A stretch of DNA of 64,000 bases from Pseudomonadota bacterium (GCA_027592275.1 JAQCKF010000004.1:1-64000), one strand, 5' to 3'; shown: positions 45,743 through 55,175, numbered from the stretch's first letter. Notes: generated from the letters alone by a model not told the origin. Numbers and translations are program-made.

Positions 45743-46837
45743 ATGAAGTACGCTGAAATCACCGGATGGGGAAAATGTGTACCACCTGCGGTGCTCAGTA
45801 ATGATGATCTTGCCACTTTCATCGACACCTCCGACGAGTGGATCGCCTCCAGAACCGGCATCCGCGAGCGTCGTATCTGCCATACAAACTTCTCAGACAT
45901 GGCGATCGTGGCAGCTAGGCACGCCCTGGCTGCGGCCGACATGGATCCTATGGAGCTGGATCTTATCCTACTCGGGAGTCTTACTAACGACAGTCTCTGC
46001 CCTAATACTGCATCAATAGTTCAAGATGCCATCGGTGCTCGCAACGCGGCATCGATCGACATTAATTCTGCCTGCACCGGCTTCCTGTATGGCCTGCACA
46101 TCGGCACGAATCTCATCCGTACCGGTGCCCACAAGAAAGTCTTGGTTATCGGCGGTGAATTTATATCGCATTACATGAACTGGGCCCAAAGAGATGTCGC
46201 TGTATTGTTTGGCGATGCATGTGGCGCCGCAGTGATAGAAGCTACCGATAAAGAGGTCGGTCTGCTGGCAGCCAAAATCGGTTGTGAGGCCGATGCGAAA
46301 TACGCCATCCAGATTACCAACCTCGGTTCGGCCTATAGCCGGCTCAGCGACGATTTCTTGTATGTAGGATGGAATTTCGAAGGACAGGAAGTCTTCAGAC
46401 GTGCTGTAAAGGCGATGGCTCAAGCCTGCCTAAGCGTTCTTGAAGAGACCGGCGTGAGTCTGGACGAGGTAAACCTTGTCGTACCTCATCAGGCGAATAA
46501 GCGAATCCTCGACGCCCTCGCCAAGCGAGTAGGCATCCCTACAGATAAGGTGTTCACCAATGTTCACAAATACGGCAATACTTCTGCAGGCACTATTCCA
46601 GTAGCACTCACGGAGGCATTGGAAGAGAACAGAATTAAACCCGGAGACTACGTGTTGTCTGCCACCTTCGGAGCCGGTCTTACTTGGGGAGCTGCCCTCA
46701 TTCGCTGGGGAGACCGCGTAACGCCGCTAACACTCAGCGATGCCGAAATGCCGCCTTGCAATCAGACCGCATTGGAAATTCTCGCTCCTCAGATAAAGCG
46801 CTATACAGAGCGCGCTGCGAAGTCTGCTACCGACTGA
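45743..46837 (+). CDS. Beta-ketoacyl-ACP synthase III-like enzyme
   Basis: This is a 364-residue thiolase-fold condensing enzyme. The triad is Cys 111 (INSACTGFLYG), His 249 (VVPHQANKRI) and Asn 279 (KYGNTSAGTIP). The N-terminus has TSDEWIASRTGIRERR, typical of FabH. It is about 40 residues longer than housekeeping FabH (317-ish), with the extra part at the C-terminus, and it is not in a fab operon, so it may make a specialised acyl product such as a resorcinol, alkanone or acyl-lipid precursor. Single gene; GGAG precedes ATG 45743. Confidence 0.87.
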   Translation: MKYAEITGWGKCVPPAVLSNDDLATFIDTSDEWIASRTGIRERRICHTNFSDMAIVAARHALAAADMDPMELDLILLGSLTNDSLCPNTASIVQDAIGARNAASIDINSACTGFLYGLHIGTNLIRTGAHKKVLVIGGEFISHYMNWAQRDVAVLFGDACGAAVIEATDKEVGLLAAKIGCEADAKYAIQITNLGSAYSRLSDDFLYVGWNFEGQEVFRRAVKAMAQACLSVLEETGVSLDEVNLVVPHQANKRILDALAKRVGIPTDKVFTNVHKYGNTSAGTIPVALTEALEENRIKPGDYVLSATFGAGLTWGAALIRWGDRVTPLTLSDAEMPPCNQTALEILAPQIKRYTERAAKSATD

Positions 46838-46908
46838 TTGCCTGACCATTTAGCCAGACTAAGCTGCTACTCTAGGCCTATCGAGCTCGGGCCCTTCTTT
46901 CTATTCGA

Positions 46909-47259
46909 ATGGAATCTATTGTGACTCTGTCTTTTCTCATTTGGAGTACCCTAATCGCATCCCTCGTCGCCTTCTGGTGGGGCGGTGATAAGGTTAAGGC
47001 CATCGCCATGACCCATGTATACAAACTTTGCAAAGAACAGAACCTGCAACTGCTGGATCAGACTATGGTCTTGAAGGGGGTCTGGCCGGTGCGGGACAAC
47101 GAAGGCTTATTGAGACTGCGAAGACGCTATAGCTTCGAGTTCACATCAACCGGAGAGGCACGATCTCAGGGCACCGCGGAGCTACACGGCATGCGCTTGC
47201 ACAATCTGCATCTCGATCCCCATATGCTGCCCGAAGACCACGACAAATTTCTACATTAG
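46909..47259 (+). CDS. DUF3301 family protein
   Basis: This is a 116-residue protein of the DUF3301 family with one N-terminal membrane helix (LSFLIWSTLIASLVAFWW) and a conserved cytoplasmic or periplasmic domain: CKEQNLQLLDQTMVLKG and RLRRRYSFEFTSTGEAR. Function is unknown; the family is found mainly in Gammaproteobacteria. Its stop overlaps the stop of the convergent MATE gene by four bases, so their 3' UTRs must overlap. Confidence 0.9.
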   Translation: MESIVTLSFLIWSTLIASLVAFWWGGDKVKAIAMTHVYKLCKEQNLQLLDQTMVLKGVWPVRDNEGLLRLRRRYSFEFTSTGEARSQGTAELHGMRLHNLHLDPHMLPEDHDKFLH

Positions 47260-48587
47260 CGATCGATGGATTTGCGCAGCGCAGGATAAAACAGCAGTAG
47301 CGCATCGGCGCGGGCCGCCACATAGATAATCATCGCCCACCACAACCCGTTCACCCCAAACCTATCCATCAGTATCCACCATGCGGCCAAGAAAACTGCG
47401 ATGGAGAGAAATGCCGCATTGCGCATTTGCCGCGTAAACGAAGCACCGATAAAAATACCATCCAGCTGAAAGGCGGCAAAGGAAAAGAAGATGTAGATCG
47501 CCGCAAGAAATAGCGACCCCTGCGCCGCTACTTGAACTGGCTCGAGGTCGGTCAGCACAGACACAGCCAAGTCGCCAAACAGCAGAAGCACCAGTGCCAA
47601 TGCCGTGGCTGTCACCAGTGCAAGAATACTCGAGCGCTTCACTGCGATATCAAACGAGTCTCGACGCTTCGCACCCACAGAAGAGCCAACCAGAGATTCG
47701 ACGACGAACGCATAGCCGTCTAAAAAGAAGGCGGCGAAGGAGATAAGCTGCAACAAGATGTGGTTTGCAGCGAGCACGACATCGCCAAATTGCGCACTCT
47801 GATTAATGAAGAAGCCGAAGGAGAAGACCAGCAACAGCGTGCGGATCATAATGTCTCTATTCGCAGCGAGCATCTTTTTAAGTGCGGCGGTATCTAACAG
47901 GCGAGAGCGTGGCCAAAATTCGCTACCCGGCTCGCGACGAGAATTTAACTCCCGCATGATAAGCCACACCGCGAATATCACAGTTGACCATTCTGCGATG
48001 ATAGTACCCAGTGCGATACCCTCAACACCCCAATCAAGTACCCCCGCAAAATAGATATCGAGACTAATGTTGAGCCCGTTAAGGAACAGCTGCACTAGCA
48101 GTAGTTGCCGACTATTACCCAGGCCGATCAACACTCCCATCAAGGCAAATGTGGCCAGGGTGGCAGGTGCCCCCCATATGCGAATATTGAAGTACTGCGC
48201 AGTGACCTCTTCAACAGCAGCACTACCATCCAATAAAGCCAAGGCGACTAGGCGGATTCCCCACTGCATCACGATTAACATGAGACCCAGTGTAACAGCC
48301 AAAATCAGGGCCCTGCCAAGTACTGCGCGAATCTCAGTTTGATCTGCGGCACCCAGAGCCTGCGCTACTGACCCAGTAGTTCCCATGCGCAAGAAACCGA
48401 AGCTCCAGTAAACGAAGGAAAAGATTAACGCGCCGAAAGCTATAGCGCCTAGATCAGTCACCGTGCCTACGTTGCCGATTACCGCTGTGTCTACCAATCC
48501 CAATAGAGGCACTGCGGCATTGGCCAAGATAATCGGCCAAGCCTTCTCGATAAGATATCTGTATGTGATGGAATCTGGATTTTGCAT
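47256..48587 (-). CDS. MATE-family efflux transporter (DinF-like)
   Basis: This is a 443-residue inner-membrane antiporter with 12 predicted helices in two halves. KAWPIILANAAVPLLGLVDTAVIG at the N-terminus and the second-half repeat (HILLQLISFAAFFLDGYAFVVESLVGSSVGAK, around residue 280) are typical of the DinF branch. It would export drugs or toxic metabolites against sodium or protons. Four-base 3' overlap with the DUF3301 gene. Confidence 0.92.
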   Translation of the reverse strand: MQNPDSITYRYLIEKAWPIILANAAVPLLGLVDTAVIGNVGTVTDLGAIAFGALIFSFVYWSFGFLRMGTTGSVAQALGAADQTEIRAVLGRALILAVTLGLMLIVMQWGIRLVALALLDGSAAVEEVTAQYFNIRIWGAPATLATFALMGVLIGLGNSRQLLLVQLFLNGLNISLDIYFAGVLDWGVEGIALGTIIAEWSTVIFAVWLIMRELNSRREPGSEFWPRSRLLDTAALKKMLAANRDIMIRTLLLVFSFGFFINQSAQFGDVVLAANHILLQLISFAAFFLDGYAFVVESLVGSSVGAKRRDSFDIAVKRSSILALVTATALALVLLLFGDLAVSVLTDLEPVQVAAQGSLFLAAIYIFFSFAAFQLDGIFIGASFTRQMRNAAFLSIAVFLAAWWILMDRFGVNGLWWAMIIYVAARADALLLFYPALRKSIDR

Positions 48588-48739
48588 AATCGAATGCGCA
48601 GGGTTCTTACCTATAGTTAATGAAATTAAAATTGTTCATAGCAGGTTCGGCCAGCCATGTCTGCTCACTCTTTTCGGACAGTTATGGCGAAAGCTCCAGC
48701 AACATGCGACTATCCCAGTCATCGAAACTGGGGTCCAAC

Positions 48740-49357
48740 ATGATCATATTGCATCACTTACGCATCGGCCGCTCAATGATAGCCGTCTGGCAACTCGAAG
48801 AATTAGGGATTGATTACGAATTAAAAGTCTACCACAGAGACCCTGAGACATTTCTCGCCCAGGAAGACTTAAAGGCTGTACACCCTCTAGGAAAATCTCC
48901 GGTCATCGAGGATCATGATTTGATGATTTCGGAATCTAGTGCAATCACTACCTACCTGTTAGAAAAATACGATACCGAGCATAAGTTCGCCTCACCTCGC
49001 TCTGACACTAGTAAATGGGCCAACTTCACACAGTGGCTACACTATCCAGAAGGATCGGTATTCGGACCGCTGTTGGTAAAAATGATATTACTTCGATCCG
49101 CTGAACCCCACGCGGGGCTAGATGCCTATAGCAAGCGTGAGGTAGCACTGCATCTAGGTCATATTTCTAATCAGCTAGCAGACAATGAATTTATTCTAGG
49201 TGAGGATTTTTCAGCTGCAGATTTTGGTGTGAGCTATGTTATCTCTATGGCCAAACGACTTGGCCAACTGGAACCTTTCCCTAAACTGGAAGCTTACTTA
49301 GAGCGCAACTTCGCTAGGCCTGCCTATCTGCGCGCTGTGGAAAAAGCTGTCGAATAA
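48740..49357 (+). CDS. Glutathione S-transferase family protein
   Basis: This is a 205-residue GST-fold protein. The thioredoxin-like N-terminal domain has the LEELGIDYELK helix, VHPLGKSPVIEDHDLMISES (cis-Pro and the Glu/Ser glutathione contacts) and the all-helical C-terminal domain has FILGEDFSAADFGVSYV. The catalytic Ser or Tyr of the first loop is not obvious (LHHLRIGRSMI), as in several bacterial beta/theta-like members. I choose ATG 48740; the frame is open 40 codons further, but that part lacks GST features. Confidence 0.88.
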   Translation: MIILHHLRIGRSMIAVWQLEELGIDYELKVYHRDPETFLAQEDLKAVHPLGKSPVIEDHDLMISESSAITTYLLEKYDTEHKFASPRSDTSKWANFTQWLHYPEGSVFGPLLVKMILLRSAEPHAGLDAYSKREVALHLGHISNQLADNEFILGEDFSAADFGVSYVISMAKRLGQLEPFPKLEAYLERNFARPAYLRAVEKAVE

Positions 49358-49532
49358 AATCTACTAATTGCTGCGCCTGCAACGCAGCAGGCTCATCGCC
49401 TCCTGACCGGAAGAAATTATCAAACAGCAGATCGCTGGGATCCTGCACAAGTTTTTGGCGAGAATTGGAAGTAGTACAGGCCGCAAGTAGCCTCGTGAGT
49501 AGCAGCAATAGGATAGTAGGGAAAGTTTTCAC
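49314..49532 (-). CDS. Small lipoprotein overlapping GST 3' end
   Basis: This is a 72-residue predicted lipoprotein with signal FPTILLLLLTRLLAAC (Cys about 19). The mature part (QKLVQDPSDLLFDNFFRSGG, then QAQQLVDFIRQLF) is amphipathic. The start is GTG 49532 with GGGAGG ten bases upstream. The last 44 bp overlap the convergent GST gene on the other strand, which is unusual but the lipobox is convincing. Function is unknown. Confidence 0.5.
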   Translation of the reverse strand: MKTFPTILLLLLTRLLAACTTSNSRQKLVQDPSDLLFDNFFRSGGDEPAALQAQQLVDFIRQLFPQRADRQA

Positions 49533-49866
49533 TAGGTCTCGCCTCCCAGAATTATTCTACTTTCCACACTAACTCATCACAATGCGATTGCAAACCACCT
49601 TCTTTTTGATCCAGCCTTCTAAAACAAGCCAGATACCAATACGGTGCATAGACGGTGCATATTATTGATGATAAATCTAGGCAGAATTAGGGGCAGGAAG
49701 TGATGTCTAGAAAAACGAACTGGTGTTTTTAGCTTGAAACAGAAAAGAACGTCCCTATATCTATGCTATAGCTTGTCCTTTAGGCTTCATAACATCCTAG
49801 TGATAAGCTCTAGCAAGATGGCATCGAAGTTAGATACTTAACGAGAAAGACAACGAGAGCAGAGCC
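49533..49866. other. Intergenic region with small repeat
   Basis: There is no gene in this 334-bp gap. A 9-bp direct repeat (GGTGCATA with spacing 12) lies at about 49641-49663, and the complement of 49745-49760 reads GGGACGTTCTTTTCTG, a string that resembles REP-type intergenic repeats. The promoter of the Yip1 gene should lie at the right end. Confidence 0.35.
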
Positions 49867-50592
49867 ATGACTGACGCGATCGAAACAACGAAGACAGAAC
49901 CTGCAGGGCTAATCAATACAGCGACTAATATCCTACTTTCCCCCGGTGAAGCATTTACCGAATTGCAGCAACGACCCAACAAACTATTTCCTCTTACCCT
50001 GATAGTCCTTAGCACTGTGGCTGTAAATTTTTGGTATTTCTCTATTGTGGATTTTGCTTGGTTTATCGATGCAACGTTGGCTGCTTCCAATCTCGATGGC
50101 GAGCAATTAGAAGCAGCGCGAGAAAACATGGCCTCGATGTCGCAGACGACATTCAAAATGTTTGGGGTTTTGGGCGGTGCTGTCGGAATACTGGTCATCT
50201 ATGTCTTACAATCAGGCTATCTCAGTCTAATTTCGGCAATAACTGGAAGCGGCCAAAAGTTTAGTAATTGGTTTTCGTTAGTGCTCTGGACCGGCCTACC
50301 TTATATGTTGTCAGTAGTGGGAATGGTAGCCACCATCGCACTGAGCCCCAGCGGACAACTCAGTCCCTACGACCTAGATCCATTGACCCTAGCGAACCTA
50401 GGCATGCAATCCAGCAACGACTCTCTTACTACAATTTTCAATTCCATTAGTCTTCCTATGCTCTGGGGTATGGCGCTGACAGTAATGGGATACAGACAGT
50501 GGCTAGATTGCAGCCTAATGAAAGCGATGACAGTGGTTTTAGCGCCCTATCTCCTATTATTGGGGGTTTGGGCGTATTTCGCGTTCACTTAA
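49867..50592 (+). CDS. Yip1-domain membrane protein
   Basis: This is a 241-residue inner-membrane protein with five predicted helices. NTATNILLSPGEAFTELQQRPNKLF at the N-terminus is the hallmark of bacterial Yip1-family proteins, followed by helices at about 40-60, 100-125, 140-165, 190-210 and 220-240. Role is unknown, perhaps membrane organisation. It lies 120 bp upstream of the macA-like gene in the same direction and may be the first gene of that operon. Confidence 0.82.
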   Translation: MTDAIETTKTEPAGLINTATNILLSPGEAFTELQQRPNKLFPLTLIVLSTVAVNFWYFSIVDFAWFIDATLAASNLDGEQLEAARENMASMSQTTFKMFGVLGGAVGILVIYVLQSGYLSLISAITGSGQKFSNWFSLVLWTGLPYMLSVVGMVATIALSPSGQLSPYDLDPLTLANLGMQSSNDSLTTIFNSISLPMLWGMALTVMGYRQWLDCSLMKAMTVVLAPYLLLLGVWAYFAFT

Positions 50593-50712
50593 ACTCAAAT
50601 ATGTTAATTTTGAACGTGTTTACTGTAATTCAATGGGTCGGTAGCCGTTAACACTAGTGAACTAAGCTACCTTCGACTTGTCTGATGACTTTCAGAAAAA
50701 TGGATTCGCGCA

Positions 50713-51894
50713 ATGAATGCAAAGAAATTGGTATTGATCTTGCTCCTCGCAGGAACTGTGATTGCCCTCCCCTTTATTAATCGGTCAGTCTTTGGTACCG
50801 ACGCGAAGGTAGTCAATGTATCCACACTTTCGCAGCGCGTAATTAGCCCTTCAATCCTTGCCTCAGGTTTTCTCGCTCACGAGGAAGAGGTCATGCTCAG
50901 CTCTGAAGTCATTGGAAAGGTTTCTCAGCTGTTCGTTGAGGAAGGCGATACGGTAACTGCGGGGCAATTACTCCTACAGGTAGATGACAAAAACTTCATC
51001 GCCGGCTTGGAACAGTCTGAGGCCGCTGAGCGCATTAATACTATCGACATTGAACGACAGGAAGTTCGTATTGAGAATCTGTCTAGACAGTTCGAGCGCA
51101 GCAGAAGTCTGCACGAGCGCAAGATGATCGGTGACAATGAGTTTGACAATCTCAAGAATCAATTAGACCTCGCGCGAATCGATTTGAAATCTTCCACTGA
51201 ACGACTTACCCAGGCGCGAGCACAGCTAGATCAGGTAAATGACAACCTCAGCAAGACTAAGATTGTTTCTCCAATCGAAGGCGTTATCACCAGCCTAGAT
51301 ATCAAAGTCGGAGAAACGGCTATAGCCAGCTCAACGAATATACCCGGCTCATCGCTAATGACCATCGCCAATCCGGCGAGTATCTACACCGAAGTTTTGG
51401 TGGACGAGGCAGATGTCGCCAACATTCAAATTGGACAGCGAACTGAGATCGTTGCGATCGCCTATCCCGATCAACCCATGCAAGGCGTCGTGCGCTATAT
51501 CGCGAATACAGCGAAGATAGCACCGGGCCGACAGGGGCTTAGCTTCACCGTTAAAATCGAGATCACCGATCCAGGCGATGTTGTACTTCGCCCAGGCATG
51601 TCATGCCGCGCCGAGATATTCACGCGGCAGGATCAGGAAGTTGTTGCGGTTCCGATTCAGGCCCTGATCTTCGAGGAAGATCGTTCGGCTCTGCGTAGCG
51701 AATATTTTATCTTCGTGAACGATGGCGGCATTGCCAGAAAGACGAAGGTTGAAGTTGGCATCTCAGATGATGAGTATCAGGAATTGATGACTACTATCGA
51801 TGACGACATCGAGATAGTAATCGGCCCCGATCAGGAGCTGCGGCATCTGTTAGAAGGCGATAAAATCGATACCACACGCATCGAACTTCAATAA
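50713..51894 (+). CDS. Efflux periplasmic adaptor (MacA/HlyD-like membrane-fusion protein)
   Basis: This is a 393-residue membrane-fusion protein with an N-terminal membrane anchor (LVLILLLAGTVIALPF). The lipoyl halves are EVIGKVSQLFVEEGDTVTAGQLL and KTKIVSPIEGVITSLDIKVGE, separated by a long coiled-coil hairpin (residues about 100-180). A beta-barrel domain follows (QRTEIVAIAYPDQPMQGVV). It would bridge the inner-membrane ABC transporter encoded by the next two genes to an outer-membrane TolC, which is not in the window. 38 bp before the ATPase gene. Confidence 0.9.
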   Translation: MNAKKLVLILLLAGTVIALPFINRSVFGTDAKVVNVSTLSQRVISPSILASGFLAHEEEVMLSSEVIGKVSQLFVEEGDTVTAGQLLLQVDDKNFIAGLEQSEAAERINTIDIERQEVRIENLSRQFERSRSLHERKMIGDNEFDNLKNQLDLARIDLKSSTERLTQARAQLDQVNDNLSKTKIVSPIEGVITSLDIKVGETAIASSTNIPGSSLMTIANPASIYTEVLVDEADVANIQIGQRTEIVAIAYPDQPMQGVVRYIANTAKIAPGRQGLSFTVKIEITDPGDVVLRPGMSCRAEIFTRQDQEVVAVPIQALIFEEDRSALRSEYFIFVNDGGIARKTKVEVGISDDEYQELMTTIDDDIEIVIGPDQELRHLLEGDKIDTTRIELQ

Positions 51895-51932
51895 GCCCTT
51901 CTATCCTAAAGACAAGCTGAATAGATATTCCT

Positions 51933-52637
51933 ATGGCACTTATCGAACTTAACGGTGTTACCAAGTATTACGAGATGGGTGATCAGGTCGTCAAGGCGCT
52001 GGACGGAATCGATATTGATATCTTAGAGAACGATTACCTCGCCTTCATAGGCTCCTCTGGTTCAGGCAAGTCGACCATGCTGAATATCTTGGGCTGCCTA
52101 GATAAGCCCAGTAGCGGGCAATACCACTTGAATGGCAAGAACGTAGAAAGCCTCGATGCCAACGAGCTTTCAGAGATCCGCAATCTTGAAATCGGATTTA
52201 TCTTTCAGAGTTTTAATCTATTACCCCGAGCCACAGCCCTTGGTAATGTGATGCAGCCTCTAGTGTATCGTGGTATCGGTCATAGCAAGCGCAAGGAAAT
52301 GGCGATGGAGTCATTGCAGCGAGTTGGCCTAGGCGATCGTACCGATCACTTACCCAATCAGCTGTCTGGCGGCCAGCGTCAGCGTGTTGCCATCGCTCGC
52401 GCTCTGGTTACCCACCCTTCAATCCTCCTTGCCGACGAACCCACAGGAAACCTGGATTCGCAGACTACCATCGAGATCATGCAATTATTCGATGAGCTGC
52501 ACGCAGAAGGACATACACTGATTGTAGTAACTCACGAAGACGAGATCGCACAACATTGCCACCGCGTCGTAGAGATGAAAGATGGCAGAGTGTTCAATGA
52601 CAGCACCAACAATTCATCAGCCGCGGTGACCAGCTAA
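51933..52637 (+). CDS. ABC transporter ATP-binding protein (MacB/LolD-type)
   Basis: This is a 234-residue ATPase. Walker A GSSGSGKST (40-48), Q loop FIFQSFNLLPRATA, signature LSGGQRQR (about 143-150), Walker B ILLADEPTGNLDS, and switch His in VVTHE. The EPTGNLDS pattern is that of MacB/LolD/FtsE-like proteins. Its TAA overlaps the ATG of the permease gene by one base (TAATG), so the two are translationally coupled. It powers efflux or lipoprotein/peptide transport. Confidence 0.93.
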   Translation: MALIELNGVTKYYEMGDQVVKALDGIDIDILENDYLAFIGSSGSGKSTMLNILGCLDKPSSGQYHLNGKNVESLDANELSEIRNLEIGFIFQSFNLLPRATALGNVMQPLVYRGIGHSKRKEMAMESLQRVGLGDRTDHLPNQLSGGQRQRVAIARALVTHPSILLADEPTGNLDSQTTIEIMQLFDELHAEGHTLIVVTHEDEIAQHCHRVVEMKDGRVFNDSTNNSSAAVTS

Positions 52638-53863
52638 TGTTCTTTTCCCTCATGGAGAGTTCTCGTTCCGCCTTCGCATCGATAATTGCCCACGGTCTTC
52701 GAAGCTTCCTCACAACCCTCGGCATAGTTATTGGCGTCGCTAGCGTTATTGCGGTGATATCGGTCACACAGGGCATGAGTTCATTTATCGGCGATACATT
52801 CGCCTCACTAGGCTCCAATAGCCTCACCATCCAATCCTATACCCCCTTTGAAGATCAGATGAAAGGAATACGTGCACGGCTCACGCCAGAAGATATGGAG
52901 CTCATCGAAAGGCGCGCTGAGGGAATAGCCTCCATTACACCCATGATCTACGCCAACCGCGCATCGCAGATAAAGTTCGGATCCCAGACCGCCTTTAGCC
53001 AAATACTTGGTACTACCTATGCCTTTCAAGATGTTCGGCAATACTATATGTCTGTCGGGCGCTTTATCGCACAGAGCGATAATTTGACGCGCAGAAGAGT
53101 TGTCGTTATCGGCGACAAGGTTCGAGAAAATCTCAACCTGCCTGACAATCCCATCAACGAATATGTCGATGTCGGCGGCGAATGGTTCAAGATCATCGGC
53201 CTTATGGAAGGGAAGGGAGAGATCATGGGCCAGAGTCAGGACGATATCGTACTGATGCCCTACAACACGATGCGCAGTCTACAGGGCAATCAGGCGCGTA
53301 CCGATATTCAGATTCAGTTGAGCCTTAGTGAGAATGCAGTTGTCGAGAATGTGACTCAACAACTCACCACCCTCTTGCGAAACGCCCATGATTTGGACAC
53401 GGATGAAGATGACGATTTTCAGATACAGACCGCCGAACAGCTAATGGAAACATTCGACACGGTGATCAATATGGTCACCATCGTTATCGGCGGCATCGTT
53501 AGCATCTCGCTTCTAGTAGGCGGCATCGGCATCATGAACATCATGCTGGTTTCAGTCACCGAACGGACACGCGAGATTGGCATCTGCAAGGCAATCGGCG
53601 CTAAGCGTCATCATATTCTTATGCAGTTCCTGATTGAGGCGCTATTGCTCTCTCTACTTGGCGGACTAATCGGCTTGGCGATTGGCTATGGGCTAGGCAC
53701 GCTAATCTCCAGCAGCATCCCGGGGTTTCCGCCAGCAAGCATCCCCCTTTGGTCCGTAGCTCTGGCATTAGGCTTTTCCGGCTTTGTGGGCGTACTTTTC
53801 GGCATATTACCTGCCGCTAAGGCTGCAAATCTGGACCCGATAGACGCTCTACGATACGAGTAG
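52637..53863 (+). CDS. ABC transporter permease (MacB/FtsX-like)
   Basis: This is a 408-residue permease with the four-helix MacB layout: helix 1 at about 25-45 (LTTLGIVIGVASVIAVISV), a large periplasmic domain (about 50-270), then three C-terminal helices in VSISLLVGGIGIMNIMLVSVTERTREIGICKAIG and beyond. The RTREIG(I)CKAIGA string is diagnostic of MacB-type mechanotransmission proteins. With the preceding two genes it forms a tripartite efflux system; substrate is unknown. Confidence 0.92.
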   Translation: MFFSLMESSRSAFASIIAHGLRSFLTTLGIVIGVASVIAVISVTQGMSSFIGDTFASLGSNSLTIQSYTPFEDQMKGIRARLTPEDMELIERRAEGIASITPMIYANRASQIKFGSQTAFSQILGTTYAFQDVRQYYMSVGRFIAQSDNLTRRRVVVIGDKVRENLNLPDNPINEYVDVGGEWFKIIGLMEGKGEIMGQSQDDIVLMPYNTMRSLQGNQARTDIQIQLSLSENAVVENVTQQLTTLLRNAHDLDTDEDDDFQIQTAEQLMETFDTVINMVTIVIGGIVSISLLVGGIGIMNIMLVSVTERTREIGICKAIGAKRHHILMQFLIEALLLSLLGGLIGLAIGYGLGTLISSSIPGFPPASIPLWSVALALGFSGFVGVLFGILPAAKAANLDPIDALRYE

Positions 53864-53873
53864 GAAGACTCCT

Positions 53874-54233
53874 ATGAAGCTGGATCGCGCACTACTGAAA
53901 AAGATTTTCTTCATATTGATCATTTTAGCTGTAGCACCCTTTGCCTTCGAAGTCGTTCTTCTCGCCGATGTCGCCGGGGCTGAATTTGCAGTTTTCTTTC
54001 TAATTTACTATTTAAAAACAACAGCTTACATAGCTTTGGAGCGATGGTTAGAGTTTAAGCGCAGCGTTCTCGCTGCCTGCGCACTGCTCGCCGAGATGTA
54101 CTGTTTTAGGCCTCGTATCATGGCCTCGCACCTGGCCGCTAGCAGCCTCATTTTGGTGCTTACCAGTTCACTACTACTAAGTTGCCTCATGTGGCTGCCA
54201 CCGCTCTATCTGAGCTCGGGCCTATTTAGTTGA
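53874..54233 (+). CDS. Hypothetical membrane protein in ABC operon
   Basis: This is a 119-residue protein with three likely helices (IFFILIILAVAPFAFEVVLL at about 11-30, AEFAVFFLIYYLKTTAYIAL, and SSLILVLTSSLLLSCLMWL). I do not recognise a family. It begins 10 bp after the permease stop with AGGA upstream, so it is very likely part of the efflux operon and could be an accessory subunit. Confidence 0.65.
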   Translation: MKLDRALLKKIFFILIILAVAPFAFEVVLLADVAGAEFAVFFLIYYLKTTAYIALERWLEFKRSVLAACALLAEMYCFRPRIMASHLAASSLILVLTSSLLLSCLMWLPPLYLSSGLFS

Positions 54234-54344
54234 CTCCTAACCCTCCACGAGTGCTTAAGCTACTGCAATCCGCTCAAATAATATGCTAATCTGCGTTCCA
54301 CGAAAGCCATCAACCAAATAGCAGAAGATTAAATAGTCCTAGAA

Positions 54345-55115
54345 GTGTTTAAAAATCCCGCAGACCGTTGGCCAGTATTTTTCATTCTCTGCCTTAGCGC
54401 ATTGGATTTTGCTCTCTATTTTTTGGTGAGCAGCCCCTATGTACTGGGTGGCTATTTCTTTATAATGATTATTCCCAAGTCGCAGATTTGCGCGTGGAAT
54501 CATCATCATCAGCATGCACCCACATTCAAAACATTAATTCCCAATCGCCTAATGGAATTTTTCTATGCACTGCACACGGGCGTAACAACTAATCTCTGGG
54601 TGCTGCATCATAATTACGGGCATCACAATAACTTCCTCGATCAGACAAAAGACGAGAGCCGCTGGACCCGCGATAACGGCACAAAAATGAAGGAATTTGA
54701 ATACAGCCTTACGATCACCCTTACAGCCTACTACCGCGGCTATCTTGTTGGAAAGAAACACCCGAAGGAACAGCGAGACTTCATTCTCTATACGATTATT
54801 ACTTTTGGAATAGTCGCAGGCTTGGTGGCTTATCAACCAGCTGCTGGACTATTGCTATTCGTTCTACCCATGATCATTGGTCTTTTTATGACTGCATGGG
54901 CAACCTACGATCATCATGCCGGCTTGAATACTGAAGAGGAATTTGAGGCATCATTTAATAACGTTAATCGCTGGTATAATTTATTCACCGGCAATCTTGG
55001 CTATCATACTGCTCATCACTATAAACAGGGTCTGCACTGGTCTAAGCTACCGCAGCTACACGATAAAATTAAAAACAATATCCCAGAAGAGTTGATTCAA
55101 AAAACCTGGATCTAG
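54345..55115 (+). CDS. Fatty-acid desaturase-like membrane protein
   Basis: This 256-residue integral membrane di-iron protein carries the His boxes of the fatty acid desaturase superfamily: HHHQH (53-57), HHNYGHH (88-94), YDHH in mid-protein, and HTAHHY near the C-terminus. Membrane helices lie at 12-45 and about 150-190. It could desaturate or hydroxylate lipid chains; desaturase, hydroxylase and ketolase are all possible from these motifs. The start is GTG 54345. It is 111 bp after the small membrane protein and is closed by a strong terminator. Confidence 0.82.
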   Translation: MFKNPADRWPVFFILCLSALDFALYFLVSSPYVLGGYFFIMIIPKSQICAWNHHHQHAPTFKTLIPNRLMEFFYALHTGVTTNLWVLHHNYGHHNNFLDQTKDESRWTRDNGTKMKEFEYSLTITLTAYYRGYLVGKKHPKEQRDFILYTIITFGIVAGLVAYQPAAGLLLFVLPMIIGLFMTAWATYDHHAGLNTEEEFEASFNNVNRWYNLFTGNLGYHTAHHYKQGLHWSKLPQLHDKIKNNIPEELIQKTWI

Positions 55116-55140
55116 GTTTAGTTCTACAAATATCATTGCA

Positions 55141-55175
55141 AAAAAAAGGGGCTCACTATTGAGCCCCTTTTTTAT
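55141..55175. terminator. Strong bidirectional terminator
   Basis: AAAAGGGGCTC-ACTATT-GAGCCCCTTTTTT is a perfect seven-base GC stem with A and T tracts on both sides. It lies between the convergent desaturase and DUF4097 genes. Confidence 0.93.
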
